Origin: JAAFIP01 sp043774625
GTDB taxonomy: Bacteria; Pseudomonadota; Gammaproteobacteria; Burkholderiales; Burkholderiaceae_C
Direction: 5' to 3'
Length of the DNA: 62,187 nucleotides
Assembly (NCBI GenBank): GCA_043774625.1
Contig: JAYVTG010000030.1
Location: forward strand, 1-62,187
Shown here: in pieces, positions 1 through 7,468 of the stretch
How the letters are laid out: the number at the start of each line of letters is the position of its first letter
Numbering within the stretch: position 1 is the first letter of the stretch
The notes under the pieces: generated by a model
What the model was told of the DNA's origin: nothing
Database searches by the model: none
What the model saw: the letters and a program-made list of their open reading frames with translations, nothing else
Made by a program: the position numbers and the translations under genes

Positions 1-426
1 TGGAAGGCCGAAGACACGCTGTTTCATCTGCATGACCGCGCCCGCGCCCTTCTGGCCGAAGTCGACTTGAGCCAGTTCGCCGATGAGCTGACTGTGAACC
101 TGCCCTACGGCCGCAAGCGCGCGCTGGAACTGGCCACCACGCTGGCGCTCGAACCCGAACTGATGCTGCTCGACGAACCGACTCAGGGCATGGGCCATGA
201 AGACGTTGATCGGGTCACGCAGTTGATCAAAAAGGTATCGGCCGGCCGCACGATTTTGATGGTGGAGCACAACATGAATGTGGTGTCCAGCATCGCCGAC
301 CGCATCACGGTGTTGCAGCGCGGCGTGATCATTGCTGATGGGCCTTACGCTGAAGTATCGAAAAATCCGCTGGTGATGGAGGCTTACATGGGCACGTCCG
401 CCACAGAACTGCAAGGTGCCCATTGA
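1..426 (+). CDS. livG: Branched-chain amino acid ABC transporter ATPase LivG, 3' part
   Basis: The window opens inside this gene, so the Walker A motif is missing. What remains is the C-terminal half of a LivG-type ATPase: the signature segment LPYGRKRALELA, Walker B LMLLDEPTQGMG and the switch-histidine segment TILMVEHNMNVV, followed by the usual short C-terminal tail. LivG pairs with LivF to drive import of branched-chain amino acids or related small amides through LivHM. The next gene on the same strand is livF, and the binding protein and permeases follow, so this is one importer locus. Substrate cannot be read from the ATPase. Confidence 0.93.
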   Translation, partial: WKAEDTLFHLHDRARALLAEVDLSQFADELTVNLPYGRKRALELATTLALEPELMLLDEPTQGMGHEDVDRVTQLIKKVSAGRTILMVEHNMNVVSSIADRITVLQRGVIIADGPYAEVSKNPLVMEAYMGTSATELQGAH

Positions 427-430
427 TGAC

Positions 431-500
431 CCCCACGCTCGTCACTTCGTGTACTTCCCTGCCCCCCGAGGGGGCTAATTTTTGGCTTCGCCGCTCTTCG
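431..500. repeat. Intergenic hairpin repeat with GCCCCC-CGA-GGGGGC core
   Basis: The 121-base gap between livG and livF contains a perfect six-base-pair G/C hairpin at 461-475 set in the context CTTCGTGTACTTCCCTGCC and GGCTTCGCCGC. This looks like the G/C-rich dispersed intergenic repeat common in Burkholderiales genomes. That recognition is from memory. Only one copy is present in the window. Confidence 0.5.
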
Positions 501-547
501 AGAACTAGGGGTGGCCCGTCGAAAAATTTCTCAGCCGGTGCTTCGCA

Positions 548-1252
548 ATGACCAAAGAACTCCTGAAAATCGAAGACCTACACACTTGGTACGGCGAGTC
601 GCACATCCTGCATGGCGTGAACCTGAGCGTCCATGAAGGCGAAGTCGTGACACTGCTGGGCCGCAACGGCGCAGGCCGCACCACCACCTTGCGCGCCATC
701 GTCGGCATGACCGGCGCGCGCAAAGGTTCCATCCGGATCAACGGCGAAGAAGCCATCAAGCTGGCGCCGCACAAGGTGGCGCGTCTGGGCGTTGGTTACT
801 GCCCGGAAGAGCGTGGCATTTTTGCCAGCTTGTCGGCTGAAGAAAATCTGATGCTGCCGCCCGTTATATCGCCCGGCGGAATGAGCATTGACGAAATCTA
901 CGCCATGTTCCCGAACCTCAAAGAGCGCGCCAGCAGCCCCGGTACCCGGCTGTCGGGCGGAGAGCAGCAGATGCTGGCTGTGGCCCGCATCTTGCGCACT
1001 GGCGCGCGGCTGCTGCTGCTTGATGAAATCTCTGAAGGCCTGGCGCCGGTCATCGTGCAAAAGCTGGCCGAGATGATTCTGACCTTGAAAGCACGCGGCT
1101 ACACCATCGTGCTGGTCGAACAAAATTTTCGATTCGCCGCGCCGCTGGCCGACCGCTTCTACGTGATGGAGCACGGCCGCATCGTCAAGCAGTTTGCACA
1201 CGCAGAGCTGGCGGACAACACCGAGATGCTGCACGAGTACTTAGGCGTTTGA
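548..1252 (+). CDS. livF: Branched-chain amino acid ABC transporter ATPase LivF
   Basis: A complete 234-residue LivF-type ATPase. Visible motifs are the Walker A region LLGRNGAGRTTTLRAI (about residues 36-51), signature RLSGGEQQMLAVARIL, Walker B RLLLLDEISEGLAP and the family-typical VLVEQNFRFA in place of a switch histidine. The Walker A lysine is replaced by arginine (GAGRTTT, codon cgc), which is unusual for an ABC ATPase, although I recall such variants in some LivF relatives. It is expected to work as a heterodimer with LivG on the LivHM permease. The gap to livG carries a repeat, so co-transcription is likely but not tight. Confidence 0.93.
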   Translation: MTKELLKIEDLHTWYGESHILHGVNLSVHEGEVVTLLGRNGAGRTTTLRAIVGMTGARKGSIRINGEEAIKLAPHKVARLGVGYCPEERGIFASLSAEENLMLPPVISPGGMSIDEIYAMFPNLKERASSPGTRLSGGEQQMLAVARILRTGARLLLLDEISEGLAPVIVQKLAEMILTLKARGYTIVLVEQNFRFAAPLADRFYVMEHGRIVKQFAHAELADNTEMLHEYLGV

Positions 1253-1306
1253 GTCGCCCCTTATTTTTTCGTTTTACTTTTTATTTAACCCCGTCTGGAG
1301 AATTTC

Positions 1307-2512
1307 ATGAAGATCAAAAAACTCATCGCTGCGATGGCCATCGGCCTCGGCACCTTGGCTGCTGCGCCCGTTTTTGCGCAGGGCACCGGCCCGGTCAAGA
1401 TCGGTTTAATCACCGACATGTCGGGCTTGTATGCCGACATCGATGGCCCGGCGGGCGGTGAAATGGTCAAGTGGGCAGTGCAGGACTTCGGTGGCAAGGT
1501 CCTTGGCCGCCCGATCGAGGTGTTGACCGCCGACCATCAAAACAAGGCCGACGTGGCGTCGTCTAAGGCGCGTGAATGGGTCGACAAAGACGGCTTGTCA
1601 ATGCTGATTGGCGGCACCAGCTCGGGCACTGCAATTGCCATGTCCAAGGTCATGGCTGAGAAAAAGCGTCCCTTCATCGCCATTGGCGCCGGCTCGGCCC
1701 GTTTGACCAACGAAGACTGCACGCCCTATACCGTCCATTACGCCTACGACACGGTTGCACTGGCCAAGGTGGCGGGTACCGCATTGGTCAAGGCTGGCAA
1801 CAAAAACTGGTTCTTCCTGACAGCCGATTACGCTTTCGGCTATTCGCTTGAAGGCGACTCATCCGCCGTGGTCAAAGCCAATGGCGGTACGATAGTGGGT
1901 GCCGTGCGTCACCCGCTCAATGCGTCTGACTTCTCTTCATTCCTGCTGCAGGCGCAGGCCTCAAAAGCACAAATTCTGGCACTGGCCAATGCTGGCGGCG
2001 ACACCATCAATTCGATGAAAGCCGCCAAGGAATTCGGTATCACCAAGACCATGAAGGTCGCAGGTCTGCTGGTGTTCATCAACGACGTGCATAGCCTGGG
2101 CCTGGCCAACACCGAAGGCCTGCAACTGGCTGACAGCTGGTACTGGAACCAGGACGACGCGTCACGCGCATTTGCCAAACGCTTCTTTGCCAAACACAAG
2201 CGCATGCCCTCAAGCATCCAGGCGGCCGACTATTCAGCCACCACCAGCTACCTCAAAGCCGTTCAAACTGCCGGCACCACCGACGCCGACAAGGTCATGA
2301 GCACGTTGAAAACCATGAAAATCGACGACTTCTACAACAAGGGCACGATCCGCGCCGACGGCCGCATGATTCACGACATGTATCTGTTTGAAGTCAAAAA
2401 CTCCAAAGAATCCATCACCCCATGGGACTACTACAAAACCGTGGCCAAGGTTCCAGGCGATCAAGCTTTCACTACGATTGCCGATTCCAAGTGCGCTTTG
2501 ATCAAGAAGTAA
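1307..2512 (+). CDS. livK: Periplasmic branched-chain amino acid binding protein
   Basis: A 401-residue type I periplasmic binding protein (Peripla_BP_6 family). It has a clear signal peptide, MKIKKLIAAMAIGLGTLAAA with cleavage after VFAQ, then a mature start VKIGLITDMSGLYADIDGP typical of the family, and a second lobe containing the SADSW-like LADSWYWNQ segment. The ATG is preceded by a GGAG ribosome site. It captures substrate in the periplasm and delivers it to LivHM. Sequence alone does not separate branched-chain amino acids from amide, urea or aromatic substrates. Confidence 0.9.
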   Translation: MKIKKLIAAMAIGLGTLAAAPVFAQGTGPVKIGLITDMSGLYADIDGPAGGEMVKWAVQDFGGKVLGRPIEVLTADHQNKADVASSKAREWVDKDGLSMLIGGTSSGTAIAMSKVMAEKKRPFIAIGAGSARLTNEDCTPYTVHYAYDTVALAKVAGTALVKAGNKNWFFLTADYAFGYSLEGDSSAVVKANGGTIVGAVRHPLNASDFSSFLLQAQASKAQILALANAGGDTINSMKAAKEFGITKTMKVAGLLVFINDVHSLGLANTEGLQLADSWYWNQDDASRAFAKRFFAKHKRMPSSIQAADYSATTSYLKAVQTAGTTDADKVMSTLKTMKIDDFYNKGTIRADGRMIHDMYLFEVKNSKESITPWDYYKTVAKVPGDQAFTTIADSKCALIKK

Positions 2513-2524
2513 TTTGATGGACAG

Positions 2525-2558
2525 ATGACTGGCCGCACCAGCGGTTGGTCATTTTTTT
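2525..2558 (+). terminator. Hairpin with T-run between livK and livH
   Basis: A 12-base-pair stem (ATGACTGGCCGC with GCGGTTGGTCAT, three G-U pairs) with loop ACCA is followed by seven T. It is a good intrinsic terminator. Since the permease genes follow immediately, it probably acts as a partial terminator so that the binding protein is made in excess over the membrane parts. That role is inference. Confidence 0.7.
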
Positions 2559-2569
2559 ACTGAGCGCTC

Positions 2570-3454
2570 ATGGAAATCTTCGGCATTCCCCTTCAAGCCT
2601 TTCTGGGCCAGCTCCTGCTGGGGCTGGTCAATGGCGCTTTCTATGCGCTACTTAGCCTTGGGCTGGCAGTGATCTTCGGTTTGCTCGGAATCGTGAATTT
2701 CGCGCATGGCGCGCTGTATATGCTGGGCGCCTTCGCTGCCTGGATCATGCTCGACCAGCTCAGCATCAATTACTGGGTAGCGCTGATTCTGGCGCCGCTC
2801 ACCGTAGGTCTGCTCGGGGTGGTCATCGAGCGGCTGTTTCTGCGGCACCTGTACAAGCTCGATGAGATTTACGGTCTGTTGCTGACCTTTGGCCTGACGC
2901 TGATTGCCGAGGGAATTTTTCGTGAACTTTATGGCGTGTCGGGCCAGAACTACCCGGTGCCTGAACTGCTGTCAGGCGCCACTAACCTGGGCTTCATGGT
3001 GCTGCCCAATTACCGCGCCTGGGTGGTGCTGGTTTCGCTGGTCGTGTGCATTGGCACCTGGTACCTGATCGAACGCACCCGCTTGGGCGCCTACCTGCGC
3101 GCCGGCACCGAAAACGCTGCGCTGGTGCAGGCTTTCGGCATCAACGTGCCGATGATGGTCATGCTGACCTACGGCGCGGGCGCGGCGCTTGCCGCCGTGG
3201 CCGGTGTGCTGGCCGCGCCGATCATTCAGGTCAACCCGCTGATGGGGTCGACTCTCATCATCGTGGTGTTTGCCGTGGTCGTGATCGGCGGCATGGGCTC
3301 CATCCTCGGCTCGGTGATTACCGGCCTGGGACTAGGCCTTTTGGAAGGCATGACGCGTGTGTTTTACCCAGAGGCGTCGAGCATCGTGGTGTTTGTGGTG
3401 ATGGTGCTGGTGCTCATGGTCAGACCCGCCGGCCTGTTTGGTAAAGAGGCTTGA
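2570..3454 (+). CDS. livH: Branched-chain amino acid ABC permease LivH
   Basis: A 294-residue integral membrane protein with about eight hydrophobic segments. It carries the family hallmark GLAVIFGLLGIVNFAHGAL near residues 30-48 and ends in the typical VRPAGLFGKEA. It forms the translocation channel with LivM in the inner membrane. The gene ends at a TGA four bases before the chosen livM start, indicating translational coupling. Confidence 0.93.
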   Translation: MEIFGIPLQAFLGQLLLGLVNGAFYALLSLGLAVIFGLLGIVNFAHGALYMLGAFAAWIMLDQLSINYWVALILAPLTVGLLGVVIERLFLRHLYKLDEIYGLLLTFGLTLIAEGIFRELYGVSGQNYPVPELLSGATNLGFMVLPNYRAWVVLVSLVVCIGTWYLIERTRLGAYLRAGTENAALVQAFGINVPMMVMLTYGAGAALAAVAGVLAAPIIQVNPLMGSTLIIVVFAVVVIGGMGSILGSVITGLGLGLLEGMTRVFYPEASSIVVFVVMVLVLMVRPAGLFGKEA

Positions 3455-3458
3455 TGTC

Positions 3459-4448
3459 ATGACTGCAATCTCCAACAAACCTGCGATGGCCAAAGCTGCC
3501 AAGACCATCAAAATCACCTACATCGCCCTGCTGGCGCTGGCGCTGCAGGCACCGATGCTCGGCCTGTACCCAGTCTTTGTGATGAAACTGCTGTGCTTTG
3601 CACTGTTCGCCTGCGCCTTCAATCTGCTGCTGGGCTTTACCGGTCTGCTGTCGTTCGGTCACGCGGCGTTTTTCGGTTCGGCAGCTTACATCACCGGCTA
3701 TCTCGTCAAGGCGCAGAGCTGGACGCCTGAAACCGCGATTCTGGCCGGTAGTGTCGGCGCCGGGCTGATCGGCCTGGTCGTCGGCACCGTCGCCATCCGC
3801 CGCCAGGGCATTTACTTTGCGATGATCACACTGGCCATGGCACAGATGATTTACTTCGTCTGCCTGCAGGCGCCATTCACCGGCGGCGAAGACGGCCTTC
3901 AGGGCGTGCCGCGCGGCAAGCTGTTCGGCGCGTTCTCGCTCGAATCGGACACCGTGATGTATTACTTCGTGGTGGCGGTGTTCGTGCTGTGCTTTCTGTT
4001 CATTTCGCGCATCGTCAATTCGCCTTTCGGCCAAGTGCTGAAAATGATTCGCGAAAACGAGCCCCGCGCCATTTCGCTCGGCTACCAGGTTGACCGCTAC
4101 AAGCTGCTGGCCTTTGTGCTGTCGAGCGCGCTGGCCGGTCTGGCCGGTTCCCTGAAAACGATGGTGATGGGTTTTGCCACGCTGTCTGACGTGCACTGGT
4201 CAATGTCGGGCGAGGTTATTTTGATGACCTTGTTGGGCGGCGTGGGCACATTCTTCGGACCGGCGTTCGGCGCCGGCATTGTGATCTCACTGCAAAATAT
4301 GCTGGCCGACAAGGTCGGCTCGTGGGTCACGGTGATCATTGGCGTGATTTTCGTGATCTGCGTGCTGGCGTTCCGCAAGGGCGTGGTCGGTGAATTACAC
4401 GCGTTGCTCGAGCGTCGGCGGCGCGCCGCGACAGCGTCGAACACATAA
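3459..4448 (+). CDS. livM: Branched-chain amino acid ABC permease LivM
   Basis: A LivM permease of 329 residues from the ATG at 3459. A TTG at 3438 would add seven residues and overlap livH. The ATG is preferred because AAAGAGG lies nine bases upstream. The protein has multiple membrane spans and the family segment LLLGFTGLLSFGHAAFFG (about residues 49-66), and ends with a basic cytoplasmic tail. It partners LivH. It is the last recognisable gene of the importer, and the next gene is on the opposite strand. Confidence 0.92.
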   Translation: MTAISNKPAMAKAAKTIKITYIALLALALQAPMLGLYPVFVMKLLCFALFACAFNLLLGFTGLLSFGHAAFFGSAAYITGYLVKAQSWTPETAILAGSVGAGLIGLVVGTVAIRRQGIYFAMITLAMAQMIYFVCLQAPFTGGEDGLQGVPRGKLFGAFSLESDTVMYYFVVAVFVLCFLFISRIVNSPFGQVLKMIRENEPRAISLGYQVDRYKLLAFVLSSALAGLAGSLKTMVMGFATLSDVHWSMSGEVILMTLLGGVGTFFGPAFGAGIVISLQNMLADKVGSWVTVIIGVIFVICVLAFRKGVVGELHALLERRRRAATASNT

Positions 4449-4499
4449 AACTGCATTACCAGCAAGCCTGTGGCGATGCTGCCACCAGCAAACAGACAC

Positions 4500-4787
4500 T
4501 TAGTGCTTCGGCGCTTCTTCTGGCTTCTTGGCCTCTTCAGGTTTGCTGCTCGATGGCAATTCGCCAGACGTGCCCACACCAACGCTGACACCACCCACAC
4601 CGACACCGACCGACGCACCCACACGCCCGCCTGAGCCTACGCTCACGCCCACGCTGCCCAGGCCGCCGATGGGAAAGCCAATACCGATGGAGGTGCCCAT
4701 ATTGGCGCAACCCTGCAAGGCAAATATACCGATTGCCAGCGCAGAATATGCGCAAGCAGCTATCAATTTAGTAGTAAACAGTTTCAT
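4500..4787 (-). CDS. Small Gly/Val/Ser-rich lipoprotein, last gene of the sox operon
   Basis: A 95-residue protein I do not recognise. It begins with a signal peptide ending in the lipobox LQGC (Cys27), followed by a roughly 50-residue low-complexity body built of G-V-G-V-S steps and a charged tail KPEEAKKPEEAPKH. Lipidation and outer-membrane anchoring are therefore likely. The start lies ten bases after the soxB stop and the ribosome site AGGTGG overlaps that junction, so it is probably co-transcribed with soxB. A copy of the dispersed repeat (4735-4779) encodes the stretch LIAACAYSALAI of its signal peptide. A role in sulfur chemistry is only suggested by position. Confidence 0.7.
   Translation of the reverse strand: MKLFTTKLIAACAYSALAIGIFALQGCANMGTSIGIGFPIGGLGSVGVSVGSGGRVGASVGVGVGGVSVGVGTSGELPSSSKPEEAKKPEEAPKH
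4735..4779 (+). repeat. Dispersed repeat copy 1, in lipoprotein signal peptide
   Basis: Reads GCCAGCGCAGAATATGCGCA then AGCAGCTATCAATTTAGTAG on the plus strand. It lies inside the lipoprotein gene and is translated on the opposite strand as LIAACAYSALAI, which forms most of the hydrophobic core of the signal peptide. Confidence 0.85.
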
Positions 4788-4797
4788 ACCACCTACT

Positions 4798-6516
4798 TTA
4801 CGCCAATCCGAGGTTGCCGTCCATGCCCAGTAGTTTCGGGTTGTTAATTTTGACGGGTTTGATGACTTTTTGCGCTTTGAGGTAAGTTTCTACAACATCC
4901 CAAATAGGTGGCCCGGCGTCTTTGCTGGCCTCTTGCACGGGTGCCCAGCCTGCCACTTTGTAAGTTTTGTCGGCTTGCATGGGCGCACCGCCAAAGCGCA
5001 TATCGCTGATGCGCTGGCCTGCCTTTGCCGTCGGGTCGCAGGTGTAGGACATGCCGCCCACGCGCACCATGTCGCCGCCCTGCTGGTAGTACGGGTCGGG
5101 GTTGAAGAGGTTGTCGGCCACGTCTTCCAAAATGGTCTTAATGGTTTCGCCGCTCAAATCGGACAGCGTCGTCCACGGGTAGGTGATGGCCGTCTGGTCC
5201 ATCACATGCTCACGTGTGATCGTCTGACCCGGCAATAGCGACGTACCCCAACGAAAACCGGGCGAGAAGGCAATTTGCCCACCGCGCACTTCTTTCAGTG
5301 CGTCCAAAATCAGTTGGTCAAAGCTGCCGGTAAAGTTGCCACGGCGGTACAGCAGGCCTTCGGTCACGGCCAGCGGCTCTTGCAGCTTGGCCTTGAACGG
5401 CGCGCGCACCTTGTCGATCAGCGTCTGCATGTCTTTGTCGGCAGGCAGATAGTTGGCAAAGATGGGCAGCAGTTTGTACTGCAAGCCTTTGACTTTTTTG
5501 TCCTGCACGTTGATATCTAACACCCCCAGGAATTTGCCATTGCTGCCCGCATTGGTCACCAGGGTTTGGCCGCCCGCGTTTTTTACCATCGTGGGCAGGG
5601 GCACGCCGTCATGCGTGTGGCCGCCCAAGATTGCGTCGATGCCCGTCACGCGGCTAGCAAGTTTAAGGTCTACGTCCATGCCGTTGTGGCTGAGCAGCAC
5701 CACGACTTGTGCGCCTTTGGCTCGCACCTCGTTCACCTGTTTTTGCAGGTCTTCTTCGCGTATGCCAAACGTCCAGTCGGGCACCATATAGCCGGGGTTG
5801 GCAATCGGTGTGTACGGAAAGGCCTGGCCGATGATGGCAACACTCACGCCGTTCATCTCCTTGATGACATATGGCGCAAACACGGCGTCTTCAAAGTCGC
5901 GGGTTTTGACGTTTTGCGCGATAAAGTCGATCTTGCCTTTGAAGTCTTTTTCAATAATTTCTTTGACGCGCTTGTCGCCCAGGGTGAATTCCCAGTGCGC
6001 GGTCATCACGTCTACGCCCAGCAGTTTGGCGGCATCCACCATGTCTTGCCCGTTGGTCCAAAGAGAAGTGGCGCTGCCTTGCCAGGTGTCACCACCGTCC
6101 AGCAGCAGCGCGCCGGGTCGGCTGGCCTTGAGCTGCTTGACCAGCGTAGCCATGTGCGCAAATCCGCCGACCTTGCCGTATTGCAGGGCGCACTTTTCAA
6201 AGTCGAGGTAAGTGTGCGCATGGGCCAGCGGGCTGCCCGCTTGCAAGCTAGCGTATTTGACCAAGTGCTCGCCCACCAAATGCGGCGCATTGCCGCGCAT
6301 GCCAGCAACGCCGATGTTGGCGTTCGGCTCGCGAAAGTAAATGGGCAGCAACTGTGCGTGGCAGTCGGTCATGTGCAGCAGGTGCACATTGCCTGTTTTG
6401 GGCACGTCGTAGTTGATGGCGGCTTCTTTTGCACTGGCTTCGCGGGTTAACGAAAAGCCTGCTACGGCAGCGGCTGTCAGCACAGAAGAGAATTCGCGTC
6501 TTGTAAGCTGAGGCAT
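4798..6516 (-). CDS. soxB: Thiosulfohydrolase SoxB
   Basis: SoxB hydrolytically releases sulfate from the thiosulfonate bound to the SoxYZ carrier in the periplasm, using a dimanganese site. The 572-residue protein starts at an ATG with a twin-arginine type leader (MPQLTRREFSSVL). A longer in-frame extension into the upstream GCGAAAG repeat is possible but implausible. Visible metallophosphoesterase motifs are LLHMTDCHAQLLP, the SoxB-specific VMTAHWEFT, VVLLSHNGMDVD and ILGGHTHDG, followed by the 5'-nucleotidase-type C-terminal domain. It follows soxX across a 203-base gap that is mostly repeat. Confidence 0.96.
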   Translation of the reverse strand: MPQLTRREFSSVLTAAAVAGFSLTREASAKEAAINYDVPKTGNVHLLHMTDCHAQLLPIYFREPNANIGVAGMRGNAPHLVGEHLVKYASLQAGSPLAHAHTYLDFEKCALQYGKVGGFAHMATLVKQLKASRPGALLLDGGDTWQGSATSLWTNGQDMVDAAKLLGVDVMTAHWEFTLGDKRVKEIIEKDFKGKIDFIAQNVKTRDFEDAVFAPYVIKEMNGVSVAIIGQAFPYTPIANPGYMVPDWTFGIREEDLQKQVNEVRAKGAQVVVLLSHNGMDVDLKLASRVTGIDAILGGHTHDGVPLPTMVKNAGGQTLVTNAGSNGKFLGVLDINVQDKKVKGLQYKLLPIFANYLPADKDMQTLIDKVRAPFKAKLQEPLAVTEGLLYRRGNFTGSFDQLILDALKEVRGGQIAFSPGFRWGTSLLPGQTITREHVMDQTAITYPWTTLSDLSGETIKTILEDVADNLFNPDPYYQQGGDMVRVGGMSYTCDPTAKAGQRISDMRFGGAPMQADKTYKVAGWAPVQEASKDAGPPIWDVVETYLKAQKVIKPVKINNPKLLGMDGNLGLA

Positions 6517-6524
6517 GGAAAACC

Positions 6525-6690
6525 TTTGAACGCGAAATGCGCGAAAGTTACGCGAAAATCGCAAAAAGAAGAAAAAATAAATATGCGATAGATCAGCAAA
6601 AAAATGATTTCACATACGCGCAATCATTTAATTTTTTTGGTTTTCTTTCGCGACTTTCGCGCAACTTTCGCGCATTTCGCGTTCAAAAAA
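6525..6690. repeat. GCGAAAG inverted-repeat element, copy 1 (soxX-soxB gap)
   Basis: Left arm about 6526-6572 (GAACGCGAAATGCGCGAAAG, then TTACGCGAAAATCGC) and right arm about 6644-6686 are reverse complements. They flank roughly 70 A/T-rich bases. Each arm is itself three tandem GCGAAA-type units. The element fills nearly all of the soxX-soxB gap and could form a long RNA hairpin in the sox transcript. A second copy lies at 10405-10553. Confidence 0.8.
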
Positions 6691-6719
6691 TCTTCAAATC
6701 TTCAAATCGCCAAGCAATA

Positions 6720-7430
6720 CTACTTATTCACCGGCGACTCAGGCGATAGCAGCAAAGCCATCACATGCGTCATCTGCTCTACCGTCAAAATGCCCGCATC
6801 GCCAAAGCGCGGCATGTTGCTGCAGGCGTTGAAGGCGTGGGTGTTGTAGATGCGGCCCCAGGTGTACTTGACCATGGCTTCACTGTCTTTGGCCAGCGGG
6901 TCTTTCACACCCCGAATGCTGCCGTACTTCAGCAAGCTGGGTCCCTGGTTACCAAAGCTGATTTCTTGCGGTGTCATCTGGTGGCACGCATAGCAGTTGG
7001 CGCCACTGGCCACGCCTGCAACATCGGTAAACTGCATACCGCGACCGTTCTGCGCAATCTTTTCGCCCTCTTTCCAGTCACCCATGTATTTGCCGTCTGC
7101 AGGGTATTGGATGGATGCGAGTACAGATTTTTCTATGCGTTCGCGCGTGGGCTTGTCCAGCTCTTTGCCGCTGGCATTGGCCTGTGAACAGATGCGCTGG
7201 ATCTCGGTTTGGTCCAGTCGGTCGAGTTTGGCGATGCCGCGCTCGCTAAAGCTGCCTTTGATGACCAAGAGCGCTTCTTGTGCACCGGGCAAGCTGGAAC
7301 ATGCGGCTAAAGCGACTGTGCACACGGCAGCAACTGCACATGCCTTGAACATGCGCTTTGCTATATTATTAGTAGCTGCTTGCGCAGTATCTACGCTGGC
7401 AATCACCATTTTTACAGGTATTTTTTTCAT
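6720..7430 (-). CDS. soxX: SoxX cytochrome c subunit of SoxAX
   Basis: SoxX is the electron-accepting cytochrome of the SoxAX complex, which attaches thiosulfate to SoxYZ. The 236-residue protein has one heme site, CYACH, near residue 160 and a downstream GNQGPSLLKYG segment. A roughly 100-residue helical extension precedes the heme domain, as in the longer SoxX type. A lipobox LAAC suggests a lipoprotein. Two starts compete: the ATG at 7430, which makes a translated copy of the dispersed repeat (VIASVDTAQAATNNIAK) part of the leader, and the ATG at 7352 (MFKACAVAAVC), which alone gives a normal lipoprotein signal. Confidence 0.9.
   Translation of the reverse strand: MKKIPVKMVIASVDTAQAATNNIAKRMFKACAVAAVCTVALAACSSLPGAQEALLVIKGSFSERGIAKLDRLDQTEIQRICSQANASGKELDKPTRERIEKSVLASIQYPADGKYMGDWKEGEKIAQNGRGMQFTDVAGVASGANCYACHQMTPQEISFGNQGPSLLKYGSIRGVKDPLAKDSEAMVKYTWGRIYNTHAFNACSNMPRFGDAGILTVEQMTHVMALLLSPESPVNK
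7360..7400 (-). repeat. Dispersed repeat copy 2, N-terminus of soxX
   Basis: The minus strand reads GCCAGCGTAGATACTGCGCA then AGCAGCTACTAATAATATAGC. It is in frame as ASVDTAQAATNNIA if soxX starts at 7430. If soxX starts at 7352 the repeat is its untranslated leader. Confidence 0.9.
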
Positions 7431-7468
7431 TATTTGTTCTTTCTCATTAACGCTGGTTCAACGCTAGT

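Noticed and set aside
5566..6450. Long plus-strand open frame opposite soxB, and similar ones opposite soxZ-soxY (8333-9202) and the flavoprotein gene (12034-13005)
   Set aside because: All mirror genuine sox genes with clear motifs. Their products have no recognisable domain and are typical of antisense frames in G+C-rich DNA.
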